DNA of 17,756 nucleotides, taken from the NCBI GenBank assembly GCA_964470055.1, contig CAYXZZ010000030.1, forward strand, positions 1-17,756, given 5' to 3'. Positions 5,526 through 14,228 of this stretch are shown here, in pieces (the first letter of the stretch is position 1; each line of letters begins with the position of its first letter). The translations under genes and the position numbers were made by a program. The DNA is from JAEDES01 sp964470055 (GTDB lineage Bacteria; Bacillota_I; Bacilli_A; RF39; UBA660). Below the pieces are notes generated by a model. That model was given only the letters and a program-made list of their open reading frames with translations. It was not told where the DNA came from and did not search any database.

Positions 5526-5711
5526 ATGAAATTAATTATTAAATTAGTAAAAAGAATTATTGTTGGAATGTTTTTGTTGTATGGATATAATTTAATTGCG
5601 GTAAATTTTAATATGATTATTCCTATTAATATATTTACTATTGGATTTGTTACTGTACTTGGAATTCCTTCGATTTTGGCACTTTTATTGTTTAAAATAT
5701 TAGTGTTGTGA
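5526..5711 (+). CDS. bofA: BofA-family membrane protein (pro-sigmaK processing inhibitor homologue)
   Basis: In Bacillus, BofA sits in the forespore outer membrane with SpoIVFA and holds the SpoIVFB protease inactive, delaying sigma-K maturation. This 61-residue protein has two hydrophobic segments (about 10-30 and 36-60) and the family signature PxNxFTIGxVxxLGIPxxLALLLFK in its second half. It is somewhat short compared with the Bacillus protein (about 87 residues). Its place after recR matches the Bacillus order. The Shine-Dalgarno AGGAGATG is strong but may be held in a hairpin. SpoIVFA/FB partners are not visible here, so a sporulation role is inference; non-sporulating relatives sometimes keep BofA-like genes. 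Confidence 0.85.
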   Translation: MKLIIKLVKRIIVGMFLLYGYNLIAVNFNMIIPINIFTIGFVTVLGIPSILALLLFKILVL

Positions 5712-5721
5712 GGTGATTTGT

Positions 5722-6579
5722 ATGGAGTTAACTGCTGCTAAAAAAAGATATTATAGTTTGATAAAAAATATAGTTGATTTTAATAAGATTTCTCACGCAT
5801 ATATGATTGAAATTGATGATTATGAAAAGGATTTTCATTGTGTTTTAGATTTTGTTAAATTAATTCTTTGTCAGAAAAGAGATAAAAAAATAAATGTTGG
5901 TAATTGTATTGACTGTAATATTTGTAGTCAGATAGATAGTAACACTTATGTTGATTTAAAAATAGTTGAGCCTGATGGAAATCTTATTAAGAAGAAGCAG
6001 TTAACGGCATTACAGGAAGAATTTCGAAATAAATCATTACTTGATAATAAAAAAATATATATAATTAAAGAAGCAGATAAATTGAATGATTCTTCAGCTA
6101 ATACAATTTTAAAATTTTTGGAAGAACCAGAAGATGATATTATTGCTATATTAGTGACAATTAATAGATATAAAGTTATTGAAACAATATTATCTAGATG
6201 TCAAATTTTATCTTTGAAAGACAATTCAGGTGTCATTGAGATTAGTGATAATATAATTGATTTTATTAGTTTTATAATTCGAAGAAACGATTTATTTATT
6301 AACTATAATACAATTTATAATGATATATTACCTGATAAGATGATTGCTAAAGAGATACTTAATGAAGTGGAAATAGTATTTATTAATTATTTAAATTATG
6401 TTTCAAATAATAATGAATTTTCTTGTAATGAAGAAATAGTAAAAATACTTTCAAAAATAGATACTGATAAAATAACTAGTTATATTGCGATAATAGAAGA
6501 AGAAGTGCAGAAGCTTGATTATAATGTTAATTATAAGTTGTGGTTAGATTGCTTATTTGCCAAGTTAATAGGAGGTTAG
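5722..6579 (+). CDS. holB: DNA polymerase III subunit delta prime
   Basis: This is the rigid stator subunit of the clamp loader, partner of DnaX and HolA. I start at ATG 5722 (285 residues) because GAGGTGA overlaps the bofA stop at the right spacing; an in-frame GTG at 5713 lies inside that ribosome site. A Walker A motif is absent, as expected for delta prime (MIEIDDYEKDF at that place). Zinc ligands are probably Cys50, 62, 65 and 68. KIYIIKEADKLN, LKFLEEPEDDI and the SRC motif (158-160) identify the AAA+ fold of this family. The C-terminal collar is diverged. Followed by ricT, as in Bacillus, but tmk, which commonly precedes holB, is missing. Confidence 0.93.
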   Translation: MELTAAKKRYYSLIKNIVDFNKISHAYMIEIDDYEKDFHCVLDFVKLILCQKRDKKINVGNCIDCNICSQIDSNTYVDLKIVEPDGNLIKKKQLTALQEEFRNKSLLDNKKIYIIKEADKLNDSSANTILKFLEEPEDDIIAILVTINRYKVIETILSRCQILSLKDNSGVIEISDNIIDFISFIIRRNDLFINYNTIYNDILPDKMIAKEILNEVEIVFINYLNYVSNNNEFSCNEEIVKILSKIDTDKITSYIAIIEEEVQKLDYNVNYKLWLDCLFAKLIGG

Positions 6580-6583
6580 TTTT

Positions 6584-7390
6584 ATGATAGATGTAGTAGT
6601 GGTTAGGCTTAAGGTAACTAAAGGTATATATTATGTTTCTCCTAATTTAATTGAACTAATTAAGGGAGATTTGGTTGTTTTTGAAACAGAAAATGGATTA
6701 CAACTTGGTGAAGTTTGTAAAGATATATATAAAGAAAAAGAAGAAAACTTAGATTTACCGTTATCTAAAGTAGTTAGAATTGCAACTGAAGAGGATAAAA
6801 GTGCTTTTGAAGAAAATTCTAAAAGTATGGAAAAGGCTTTAAATGATGCTAAGAAGATTAGTAAAGATTTAAATTTGGATATGAAGTTTGTAGAAGCATA
6901 TTATAGTTTGGATAGATCTCAGCTAGTGTTTTCATTTTTGGCTGAAAATAGAGTTGATTTTAGGGAATTAGCAAAAAAGTTGGCGCAAAAGTATAAGACT
7001 AGAATTGAGTTAAGACAGATTGGTGTTAGAGATAAATCGAAGAAAATTGGTGGATTAGGGCCTTGTGGATTATTTTTATGTTGTAATTCTTTTTTAACAG
7101 ATTTTAATAGTGTTTCAATAAATATGGCTAAAAATCAGTTTTTAGCATTAAATCCATCTAAGATTAATGGAGTTTGTGGAAGATTATTGTGCTGTTTGGA
7201 TTATGAAAATGATGTTTATACCGAATTAAAGAAAGACCTTCCAAAAATAGGAATGGTTGCGGATACTCCTATGGGTATGGGAAAAGTTGTATCTGTTGAT
7301 GTATTTAAAAAGACTTATTCTGTTGATTTGAAAGAAAAAGGTATTGTTGAATTTTCGAAGGATGATATGAAAAATGGAAGTTCTAAATGA
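6584..7390 (+). CDS. ricT: PSP1-domain protein RicT (YaaT)
   Basis: RicT is the core of the RicA-RicF-RicT (Y-complex) Fe-S complex, which in Bacillus helps RNase Y mature transcripts and affects sporulation, competence and biofilm formation. It has 268 residues. The PSP1 domain carries two cysteine clusters of the form Cx4CC: Cys161, 166, 167 (GPCGLFLCCNS) and Cys198, 203, 204 (GVCGRLLCCLDYE), consistent with iron-sulphur binding. RQIGVRDKSKKIGGLGPCG is near-universal in the family. The Shine-Dalgarno AGGAGG overlaps the end of holB. Its last 17 bases overlap trmN6. In Bacillus yabA follows yaaT; here no yabA is present. Confidence 0.95.
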   Translation: MIDVVVVRLKVTKGIYYVSPNLIELIKGDLVVFETENGLQLGEVCKDIYKEKEENLDLPLSKVVRIATEEDKSAFEENSKSMEKALNDAKKISKDLNLDMKFVEAYYSLDRSQLVFSFLAENRVDFRELAKKLAQKYKTRIELRQIGVRDKSKKIGGLGPCGLFLCCNSFLTDFNSVSINMAKNQFLALNPSKINGVCGRLLCCLDYENDVYTELKKDLPKIGMVADTPMGMGKVVSVDVFKKTYSVDLKEKGIVEFSKDDMKNGSSK

Positions 7391-8105
7391 TATATTAGGT
7401 TATAAAAATAGAAAAATTTATCAGGATAATGATTGTTTTTCTTTTTCTTTAGATAGTGTAATGCTTGCTAATTTTGTGACTATACGTCTTAGAGATAAGA
7501 GTATAGTTGATTTAGGTTGTGGAAATGGTGTTATTCCATTAATTATGTCATTGAGAACTGATAAGAAAATTATTGGGGTCGAGATACAGGAGAGGCTTGC
7601 TGCTATGGCGAAAAAGTCTATTGAATATAATAAGCTTGATGACCAAATAAAGATAATTAATCAAAATATGAAAGTTTTTTCTAATAGTGAATATTTTGAA
7701 AGTTTTGATTTAGTTACTTGTAATCCACCTTATTTTAAAGTTAATGATAAGAATTATTTTAATGAGAGTTATGAGAAGATGATTGCTCGACATGAAGTGG
7801 AAATTAATTTAAGTGAGTTGTTGATTGTTGCTAGAAAGCTCTTGAAAAATAATGGAAATTTTGCTATAGTACATAGACCTGAGAGATTGATGGAGATTTT
7901 ACTTGAATTTAGAAAGAATCACATCGAACCTAAAAGAGTTCAGTTTGTTTATGAAAATATTACTAAGGGTTCAACTTTAGTACTTGTTGAGGGACAAAAG
8001 AATGGAAAAGAAGGATTAAAAATAGAAAATCCGATTGTTATGTATAATGAAGATGGCAGTATGACAAATGGTTATGCTAAGTTGCAAGTAGAGGTGAGAA
8101 AATGA
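7374..8105 (+). CDS. trmN6: tRNA1(Val) adenine(37)-N6-methyltransferase family protein (YabB)
   Basis: This is an SAM-dependent N6-adenine methyltransferase of the TrmN6/YabB family, expected to modify A37 of a valine tRNA. Its 243 residues show motif I VDLGCGNG (45-52), an acidic residue closing the next strand (GVEIQE), and the catalytic NPPY (117-120). The ATG at 7374 lies inside ricT in another frame and has GAAGGATGA about 9 bases upstream; the overlap of 17 bases implies coupling. It shares ATGA with rsmI at its end. The substrate is inferred from family membership and operon position; related RlmF- or PrmC-like methylases cannot be fully excluded. Confidence 0.88.
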   Translation: MEVLNDILGYKNRKIYQDNDCFSFSLDSVMLANFVTIRLRDKSIVDLGCGNGVIPLIMSLRTDKKIIGVEIQERLAAMAKKSIEYNKLDDQIKIINQNMKVFSNSEYFESFDLVTCNPPYFKVNDKNYFNESYEKMIARHEVEINLSELLIVARKLLKNNGNFAIVHRPERLMEILLEFRKNHIEPKRVQFVYENITKGSTLVLVEGQKNGKEGLKIENPIVMYNEDGSMTNGYAKLQVEVRK

Positions 8106-8941
8106 GCCAAAAGAGTTATGATGATAGTGCTAGTTTATATTTAATTCCAACTCCTATTGGGAATTTAGATGATATTACTGTTAGGGCATTGAAAACTTTA
8201 GAATCTGTTGATTTTATTTTGTGTGAAGATACACGTGAAACAGGTAAATTACTTAGTAAATATAATATAAAGAAAAGACTTGTAAGTTGTCATGAATTTA
8301 ATGAAGAAAAGGTTAGGGATTATGTTGTTTCTGAGTTAAAGAATGGACTAAATATTGGACTTGTAACAGATCAAGGAACTCCTATTATCAGCGATCCAGG
8401 ATATATTGTTGTGAAAGAAGTAATTAGATGTGGTTATAATGTTGTTAGTTTACCTGGAGCAACTGCATTTGTTCCGGCACTTATTATGGCAGGAATTGAT
8501 CCGTCTCCATTTTTGTTTTATGGTTTTTTGAATGCTAAAGAATCTAAGAAGAGAAAAGAACTTCAATCTTTAAAATGTTTAAAATATACAATGATTTTTT
8601 ATGAGGCTCCTCATAGATTAAAGGATACTTTGGAGGCAATGCTTGAGGTATTTGGTGATCGCAATATTACGATTAGTCGTGAAATTTCTAAAATTCATGA
8701 GGAAGTATTAAGAGATAAGATTAGTAATTTAATAGATGTTGCTGATTCTTTAAAAGGTGAATTTGTTTTAGTAGTTGAAGGAAATCATGATGTAGTTGAT
8801 TATTCTCATATGTCTATTGTTGAACATGTTAAATTATATGTTGAAGATGGAATGGACGAGAAAGATGCTATTAAGTTGGTAGCGAAAGAAAGAGAAGTTG
8901 CGAAATCAGTTATTTATAAGGAATATCATACAGGGAAGTGA
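8102..8941 (+). CDS. rsmI: 16S rRNA cytidine(1402)-2'-O-methyltransferase RsmI
   Basis: RsmI methylates the 2'-OH of C1402 in the 16S rRNA decoding centre. With 279 residues it has normal length. It shows the tetrapyrrole-methylase fold: LYLIPTPIGNLDDITVRAL (12-30), the conserved CEDTRETGKLL, GLVTDQGTPIISDPGY, SLPGATAFVPALIMAG, and FYEAPHRLKDTL. The start overlaps the trmN6 stop as ATGA, so the two are translationally coupled. Bacillus has the same yabB-yabC order with yazA between; yazA is absent here. The next gene, pth, starts 4 bases after its stop. Confidence 0.96.
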   Translation: MSQKSYDDSASLYLIPTPIGNLDDITVRALKTLESVDFILCEDTRETGKLLSKYNIKKRLVSCHEFNEEKVRDYVVSELKNGLNIGLVTDQGTPIISDPGYIVVKEVIRCGYNVVSLPGATAFVPALIMAGIDPSPFLFYGFLNAKESKKRKELQSLKCLKYTMIFYEAPHRLKDTLEAMLEVFGDRNITISREISKIHEEVLRDKISNLIDVADSLKGEFVLVVEGNHDVVDYSHMSIVEHVKLYVEDGMDEKDAIKLVAKEREVAKSVIYKEYHTGK

Positions 8942-8945
8942 TAAA

Positions 8946-9515
8946 ATGAAATTAATAGTTGGACTAGGAAATCCCGGGAAAGAATATGAAAATACACGTC
9001 ATAATGTAGGTTTCATGGTTGTGGATAATTATATTTTAAAAAAGGGTATTAATGATAGTTGGAAGAGTAAGTTTAACGGAAAATATTTAGAAGTTAATAT
9101 TAAAGGTGAGAAGGTTATATTTTTAAAACCACAGTCTTATATGAATTTATCTGGTGTTGTTGTTAATCAGTTTGTTAATTTTTATAAAATTTCTGTTGAT
9201 GATATTTTAGTCATTTCTGATGATTTGGATTTATTAGCAGGGAATTATAAATTAAAGAGTAGGGGTTCTTGTGGAGGACATAATGGTCTAAGAGATATTG
9301 AAAAGTGTCTTGGAACTCCTGAATATAAAAGATTAAAGATTGGTATTTCTAAGGATAATAATGTAGATACTAAAGATTATGTACTTGGGAAATTTTCAAA
9401 AGAAGATACTAAGATGTTTGAGGGATTATTTGATACTTTAGTTGATGTTCTTGATGATTATTTTGTTATGCCTTTTGGAGATTTAATGAGTAAACATAAT
9501 AGTAAGAATAGGTGA
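8946..9515 (+). CDS. pth: Peptidyl-tRNA hydrolase
   Basis: Pth frees tRNA from dropped peptidyl-tRNA. I start at ATG 8946 (189 residues) because MKLIVGLGNPGKEYENTRHN is the standard amino end and AGGGAAG lies just upstream; a longer in-frame start at 8898 would lie inside rsmI and add residues the family lacks. Catalytic His19 and substrate-contacting Asn9 are present, together with FLKPQSYMNLSG, the VISDDLDL aspartate and GGHNGL. In Bacillus this gene is spoVC and is followed by fin and mfd; here fin is missing and mfd begins 5 bases after the pth stop. Confidence 0.96.
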   Translation: MKLIVGLGNPGKEYENTRHNVGFMVVDNYILKKGINDSWKSKFNGKYLEVNIKGEKVIFLKPQSYMNLSGVVVNQFVNFYKISVDDILVISDDLDLLAGNYKLKSRGSCGGHNGLRDIEKCLGTPEYKRLKIGISKDNNVDTKDYVLGKFSKEDTKMFEGLFDTLVDVLDDYFVMPFGDLMSKHNSKNR

Positions 9516-9520
9516 TACAG

Positions 9521-12500
9521 ATGGGGTTATTTGATAGGTTTATTTCTGTAGATATAAAAAAAAGCATGGGTATAGTGGGTCTTACCGATGAGTTTTTTTG
9601 TGTCTATTTGAATAATTTGCTTGAAAAATATAGTAAAAATGTATTGGTTGTAGTTAATACTTTGTATGAAGCAAATCAATTGTACTCTTCGTTAAAAACT
9701 TATACTGATAATTGTTGTTTATTTCCAATGGATGATTTTCTTACAAGTGAAGCATTGGCGATTAGTCCTGATCTTCAAATTATGAGATTAGAGACTATTA
9801 ATGAAATTCTTATGGATAAGCCATTGATTGTTATTACGAATTTAATGGGGTATTTGAGATTTTTACCTACAAGAAAGACTTATGAAAATTTTGTTTTAGA
9901 ATTAAAGGTAGGTAATGTTATTAGTCCACAGAAGTTAGTTGAAAAACTAGTTGCGAGTGGGTATAGTCGAGATACTATGGTTACAAAGACTGGTGAATTT
10001 GGTGTACGTGGATTTATAATCGACGTTTTTCCTGTTGATGAGGAAAATCCTGTTCGTATTGAATTTTTTGATGATGAAATTGATTCAATTAGAGTGTTTG
10101 ATCCAGAATCACAAAAGTCTTTGGAGAGTCTTAAGAAAATGTTAATTAAGCCTTATTTTGAATTTATTACTGAAGAAGATGTTCCTGAAGAAAAGTTTGG
10201 TAAACAAAAATATTTACCTGAGTTTGGTAAAGTTGAATCAATTAGTGATTATTTGGGAGAAGTTATTACTATATTTAAAGATTATGAGCAGTTAGAATTT
10301 AGTTTTACTCACATAATGGAGGAAGTTACAACATATAAGGAAACTAAGGATGTTGATTTTTCAGGAGATTATATGTTTAATCTAACTGATATTGATGCCC
10401 ATTTTCCTATTTATTATATGACTATTAATAATGTGGTTAATAATAAGAATATTGTTAGTTTAGAAAACTTTGGTGTTAGAACGATTAACAATTTTGCGGA
10501 GAATGTTGGGAATATTAATAGTTTTATTCGGAAAGAAATTGATGATAAGAAGACGGTACTTATATGTTTAAAGAGACATCAACTTAGAAGCATTGTGAAA
10601 ATACTTAATATGAAGGTTGTGGAAAGTTCTTTTGATGATATAAAACTTGGAATGGTTAATTTAGTTGAGAGGGAAGTTAATCAAGGATTTATTTATAATG
10701 ATTTGGTTGTTTTATCAGCTAAGGAGCTATTTCTTAATACTGAAAATAAGAAGAAATATAAAACTAAATTTAAGTATTCAGTAGGAATTAAAGATGTTAA
10801 TAAGTTGAGTGTAGGAGACTATGTAGTTCATAATGTTCATGGTATTGGTGTTTATAATGGTATTAAAACGCTTACACTTAATGGAATTACAAAGGATTAT
10901 TTAGAGGTTTTATATCAGGGAACAGATAAGATGTATATACCTGTTGAAAAGATTGATTTACTTTCTAAGTATTCTGGTAAAGAGGGAGTAGCTCCTAAAA
11001 TTAATAAGTTAGGTGGAAATGAATGGAATAAGACTAAGGCAAGAGTTAAGAGCAAGGTTAATGATATGGCTGATAAATTACTTGCTTTATATGCAGAAAG
11101 AGAGTCGAGAAAAGGATTTGCTTTTTCACCTGATTGTGATATGTCAGAGGACTTTGAACAAAATTTCCCTTATGAGTTAACAAGAGATCAAGTACAAGCA
11201 ATTAATCAAATTAAAGCGGATATGGAATGTCCTGTACCAATGGATAGACTTTTATGCGGAGATGTTGGTTTTGGTAAGACTGAAGTTGCTTTTGTTGCGG
11301 CATTTAAAGCGATACTTGATTCTAAACAGGTGTTATTTCTTTGCCCAACAACGATTCTTTCTAACCAACATTATGAAAATGCCAAGGTTAGATTTAAAAA
11401 TTTCCCAGTATCTATTGGGTTATTAAATAGATTTACGACTCCAAAAGAGGTAAAACGTATACTTGATGGATTAAAAGACGGAACTATTGATATGGTATTT
11501 GGAACTCATAGATTACTTAGTGATGATGTTAGACTTAAGGATTTAGGGTTACTTATAATTGATGAAGAGCAAAGATTTGGGGTTGCACATAAGGAGAAGA
11601 TTAAGCAATATAAGTCTAATGTTGATGTACTTACGCTTACGGCAACACCAATTCCTAGAACACTTCAAATGTCACTTGTTGGAATTAGAAGTTTATCGTT
11701 AATTGAAACTCCACCAATGAATAGATATCCAGTACAAACTTATGTTGTTGAAGAGAATAAGCAAATATTAAAGGATGCTATTTATAAGGAATTATCACGT
11801 AATGGACAAACGTTTATTCTTTATAATCGTGTTCAATCAATTGAGGAGACAAGAGCTAGAATTCAAAATTTAGTACCTGATGCGAGAATAGCGATTGCGC
11901 ATGGACAAATGACAAAGAATGAACTTGAAAGTGTTATTATGGACTTTACTAATCATGAGTATGATGTATTAGTATGTACGACAATTATTGAGACTGGAAT
12001 TGATATTCCTAATGTTAATACACTTATTATTATGGATGCTGATCATTTTGGTCTTAGTCAGTTATATCAAATTAGAGGTCGTGTTGGACGTGGAGATAAG
12101 TTTGCATATGCTTACCTTATGTATCAACCATTTAAATCATTATCTGAAACGGCTGTTAAGAGATTAAATGTTATTAAAGAATTTACTGAATTAGGTAGTG
12201 GTTTTTCTATTGCGACACGTGATTTATCTATTCGTGGAGCGGGAGATATTTTAGGTAGTGAACAAGCGGGATTTATTGATTCGGTAGGAATTGATTTATA
12301 TTTAAAAATGTTAAATGATGAAGTTGCACGTAAGAAAAATATTACTTTAGAAGTAGAGGATGATGAATTAGACAAACCACCACTTTTAAGTGTTACTACG
12401 CATATTGATGATAGTTATGTTAGTGAAGATGAACTAAAGATTGAGATTCATAGAAAAATTAATGAAATTGATTCTAAAGAGAAGTTTGACGAAGTAAGAA

Positions 12501-12838
12501 GCGAATTAGAGGATAGATTTGGTAAGTTGAGTGAAGATATTATTGTTTACATGTATGAAGAATGGTTTGAAAAACTTGCTTCTAAATTAAAACTTAGTAA
12601 AGTTAATCAAACAAAGAATTCAATTGAGATGGTATTTCCAATGGAAGTTGTATCGAAGATGGATACTGAGGAAGTGTTTATGAATGCATTTCATATTACT
12701 AATATGTTTAGATTTATTAGTAGGGGAAGTAATTTAGTGATAGTTCTTGATATTATTAAGTTAGAAAGACATCCTGTATATTATTTGGTTGAGTTATTAG
12801 ATAAAATTTATGACAAATTTGGAAAAAATATTGACTAA
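9521..12838 (+). CDS. mfd: Transcription-repair coupling factor Mfd
   Basis: Mfd removes RNA polymerase stalled at lesions and recruits UvrA. I start at ATG 9521 (1105 residues) because AGGTGAT lies 6 bases before; a GTG at 9512 sits in this ribosome site. Domains in order: the UvrB-like module (to about 350, with SGYSRDTMVTKTGEFGVRGFIIDVFP), the RNA-polymerase-interacting Tudor-like domain (SVGDYVVHNVHGIGVYNG, near 430-490), then the RecG-like translocase with Walker A GDVGFGKT (580-587), DEEQ (681-684), TATPIPRT (707-714), GQMTKNEL, and the QIRGRVGRG box. A C-terminal TRCF domain follows. All catalytic motifs look intact. It is translationally linked to pth. Confidence 0.98.
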   Translation: MGLFDRFISVDIKKSMGIVGLTDEFFCVYLNNLLEKYSKNVLVVVNTLYEANQLYSSLKTYTDNCCLFPMDDFLTSEALAISPDLQIMRLETINEILMDKPLIVITNLMGYLRFLPTRKTYENFVLELKVGNVISPQKLVEKLVASGYSRDTMVTKTGEFGVRGFIIDVFPVDEENPVRIEFFDDEIDSIRVFDPESQKSLESLKKMLIKPYFEFITEEDVPEEKFGKQKYLPEFGKVESISDYLGEVITIFKDYEQLEFSFTHIMEEVTTYKETKDVDFSGDYMFNLTDIDAHFPIYYMTINNVVNNKNIVSLENFGVRTINNFAENVGNINSFIRKEIDDKKTVLICLKRHQLRSIVKILNMKVVESSFDDIKLGMVNLVEREVNQGFIYNDLVVLSAKELFLNTENKKKYKTKFKYSVGIKDVNKLSVGDYVVHNVHGIGVYNGIKTLTLNGITKDYLEVLYQGTDKMYIPVEKIDLLSKYSGKEGVAPKINKLGGNEWNKTKARVKSKVNDMADKLLALYAERESRKGFAFSPDCDMSEDFEQNFPYELTRDQVQAINQIKADMECPVPMDRLLCGDVGFGKTEVAFVAAFKAILDSKQVLFLCPTTILSNQHYENAKVRFKNFPVSIGLLNRFTTPKEVKRILDGLKDGTIDMVFGTHRLLSDDVRLKDLGLLIIDEEQRFGVAHKEKIKQYKSNVDVLTLTATPIPRTLQMSLVGIRSLSLIETPPMNRYPVQTYVVEENKQILKDAIYKELSRNGQTFILYNRVQSIEETRARIQNLVPDARIAIAHGQMTKNELESVIMDFTNHEYDVLVCTTIIETGIDIPNVNTLIIMDADHFGLSQLYQIRGRVGRGDKFAYAYLMYQPFKSLSETAVKRLNVIKEFTELGSGFSIATRDLSIRGAGDILGSEQAGFIDSVGIDLYLKMLNDEVARKKNITLEVEDDELDKPPLLSVTTHIDDSYVSEDELKIEIHRKINEIDSKEKFDEVRSELEDRFGKLSEDIIVYMYEEWFEKLASKLKLSKVNQTKNSIEMVFPMEVVSKMDTEEVFMNAFHITNMFRFISRGSNLVIVLDIIKLERHPVYYLVELLDKIYDKFGKNID

Positions 12839-12879
12839 TGATTTAGATTCTTGTTAAAGTTAATATGCTAGGAGTGAAG

Positions 12880-13548
12880 ATGAGAATGGTAGATACATTA
12901 GAGGAATTTAAAAAACAACATTTAGATAATTATAAGAAGGCAATTTTAGAATTAATTCATAATAATACTGATGTACTAGTTAATGAAGATATTATGTCTT
13001 TACTTAGAAAACCACCACTTGACTCTATGGATGCGATAAAGTCAAAGTATTTAGATTTGGCTAAGAAGAATAAGGTTGTACTTGATACAGTGAAGTTAGA
13101 TAATATGCTTGAAGAGTATCGAAATGATGTTATTAAATGTTGTGATGATGTTAAAAAAATAAGAGTAGATGATCTAGAGAAAATTGTTGATAACGTACAT
13201 TTTTCTAAAGATACTGAAGTTATAAAGTTTAATAAGAAGGACTTTGCTGATATTAATCAAAAAATTAAAACGGCTATGAAAGATAAAATTCAAGAGTCTG
13301 TTGAGAAGAAGATTATTAAAAATGTAGCAGATGTCTTTACTGGTGAGATAGATGATTCTATAAGTAAAAAAATTTGTGATGAAGTGGTTAAGTTTGTTAA
13401 GGGCGCTTATCAAAGACAATTACTAGAAAATGTTGATTTTAAGATGTTAGTAAAAGATACAACGTTAGCGAATAGTGCGAAAGAACATGCTGAAAGACAT
13501 TTATTTACGTTGGCTAATTCAAGATTATTTAAGCAAGAAGAGAATTAA
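12880..13548 (+). CDS. Uncharacterised helical protein downstream of mfd
   Basis: I do not recognise this protein. It has 222 residues from ATG 12880, chosen because GGAGTGA lies 5 bases upstream; an in-frame ATG at 12865 precedes that ribosome site. It is rich in Lys, Asp, Glu, Asn and Val, has no membrane segment or signal peptide, and is probably almost all alpha-helical. Notable pieces are LLRKPPLDSMDAIKSKYLDL (about 40-60), a Cys-Cys pair (KCCDDVKK) and a late AKEHAERHLFTLANSRLFK. Bacillus has sporulation genes in this area (spoVT, spoVB), but it resembles none of them. A weak promoter (TTGACT 12831, TAAAGT 12855) overlaps the mfd end. A terminator touches its stop, so it is the last gene of this run. 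Confidence 0.8.
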   Translation: MRMVDTLEEFKKQHLDNYKKAILELIHNNTDVLVNEDIMSLLRKPPLDSMDAIKSKYLDLAKKNKVVLDTVKLDNMLEEYRNDVIKCCDDVKKIRVDDLEKIVDNVHFSKDTEVIKFNKKDFADINQKIKTAMKDKIQESVEKKIIKNVADVFTGEIDDSISKKICDEVVKFVKGAYQRQLLENVDFKMLVKDTTLANSAKEHAERHLFTLANSRLFKQEEN

Positions 13549-13571
13549 GATTCAAAAGTGAATCTTTTTTT
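13547..13571 (+). terminator. Intrinsic terminator ending the mfd operon
   Basis: AAGATTCA pairs with TGAATCTT around a 4-nt loop, followed by seven T (13565-13571). It overlaps the stop codon of the preceding gene. Confidence 0.88.
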
Positions 13572-13579
13572 GTTATAAT
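13571..13579 (+). promoter_or_regulatory. Extended -10 promoter of the YcxB-like gene
   Basis: TG-T-TATAAT begins in the T run of the preceding terminator. No -35 is apparent. The same nine bases form the dnaX promoter at 2717. Confidence 0.6.
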
Positions 13580-13598
13580 TCAATTAGAGGTGTTATTT

Positions 13599-14147
13599 AT
13601 GAAGATTGAGGTAAAAGAAAGAGATTTAGATTGTTATGATGAAATCTTATATATATGTAGTTTTGCCAAAAAAATTATTAATAAGCCACAAACTAAAGTA
13701 AAAAAACTATCAAAACATTATATAAACTTATGTTTATTTCTTTCTATATTATTGATAGCGTGGTATGCTGTCATTGGTTTAAATGAAGATGTTATCTTTT
13801 TCTGGAGTGTATTCTTTTTAATATTTTTCTTATTATGTCGTGTTATTAAAGGATATGTATGTACAAAAAAGTGGCTAAAGTCTTATTCTGAGATGAAAGG
13901 AATTGCGATTTTTGAGATCACTGATGATGAAATTGTAGTAAATAAAGCAGATGGAGCAGTAGTATCTGTTAAATGGGATTCTATTAAAAATGTTATATTT
14001 AATAAATATTCAATTGCTTTTGTTCAAAAAGCAGAATCTTCTATTGTTTTGTCTATTGGTTCTAAGTATGCTGATGAGGTTATTTCTACTTTGAATAAAT
14101 TTAAAAAGAATTCACTTATTGTTGACAATAGAGATTTGTATAAATAG
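13599..14147 (+). CDS. Membrane protein with YcxB-like C-terminal domain
   Basis: Start at ATG 13599 (182 residues) with AGAGGTG upstream; the in-frame GTG at 13590 falls inside that ribosome site. A cytosolic N-terminal part of about 40 residues is followed by two membrane helices (about 45-63 and 67-86), then a C-terminal beta-rich domain with FEITDDEIVV, AVVSVKWDSIKNVIF and SIVLSIGSKYADEVISTL. This matches the pattern I associate with the YcxB-like family: two helices, then a small domain with the W-D-x-I motif. No function is known to me for that family. It is a single-gene unit, with its own promoter and terminators on both sides. Assignment to the family is by pattern memory, not a search. 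Confidence 0.75.
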   Translation: MKIEVKERDLDCYDEILYICSFAKKIINKPQTKVKKLSKHYINLCLFLSILLIAWYAVIGLNEDVIFFWSVFFLIFFLLCRVIKGYVCTKKWLKSYSEMKGIAIFEITDDEIVVNKADGAVVSVKWDSIKNVIFNKYSIAFVQKAESSIVLSIGSKYADEVISTLNKFKKNSLIVDNRDLYK

Positions 14148-14154
14148 TTTTATG

Positions 14155-14178
14155 ACTGTCAGTTTTGGCAGTTTTTTT
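14155..14178 (+). terminator. Intrinsic terminator
   Basis: ACTGTCA pairs with TGGCAGT (one G-U pair) around GTTT and is followed by a run of seven T. It ends the YcxB-like gene. Confidence 0.85.
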
Positions 14179-14228
14179 GTGACATTAATTTTTAAATTAC
14201 ATACGATACAATAGCGGAGGAAGTTTGA

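Noticed and set aside
8227..8242. parS-like CACGTGAAACA inside rsmI
   Set aside because: Right half matches fully but three left positions do not (13 of 16), and the codons encode the conserved EDTRET motif, which explains the match.
8969..8982. CCCGGG in pth resembling the Noc-type site
   Set aside because: Only 11 of 14 positions match and it encodes the invariant GNPGK of Pth.
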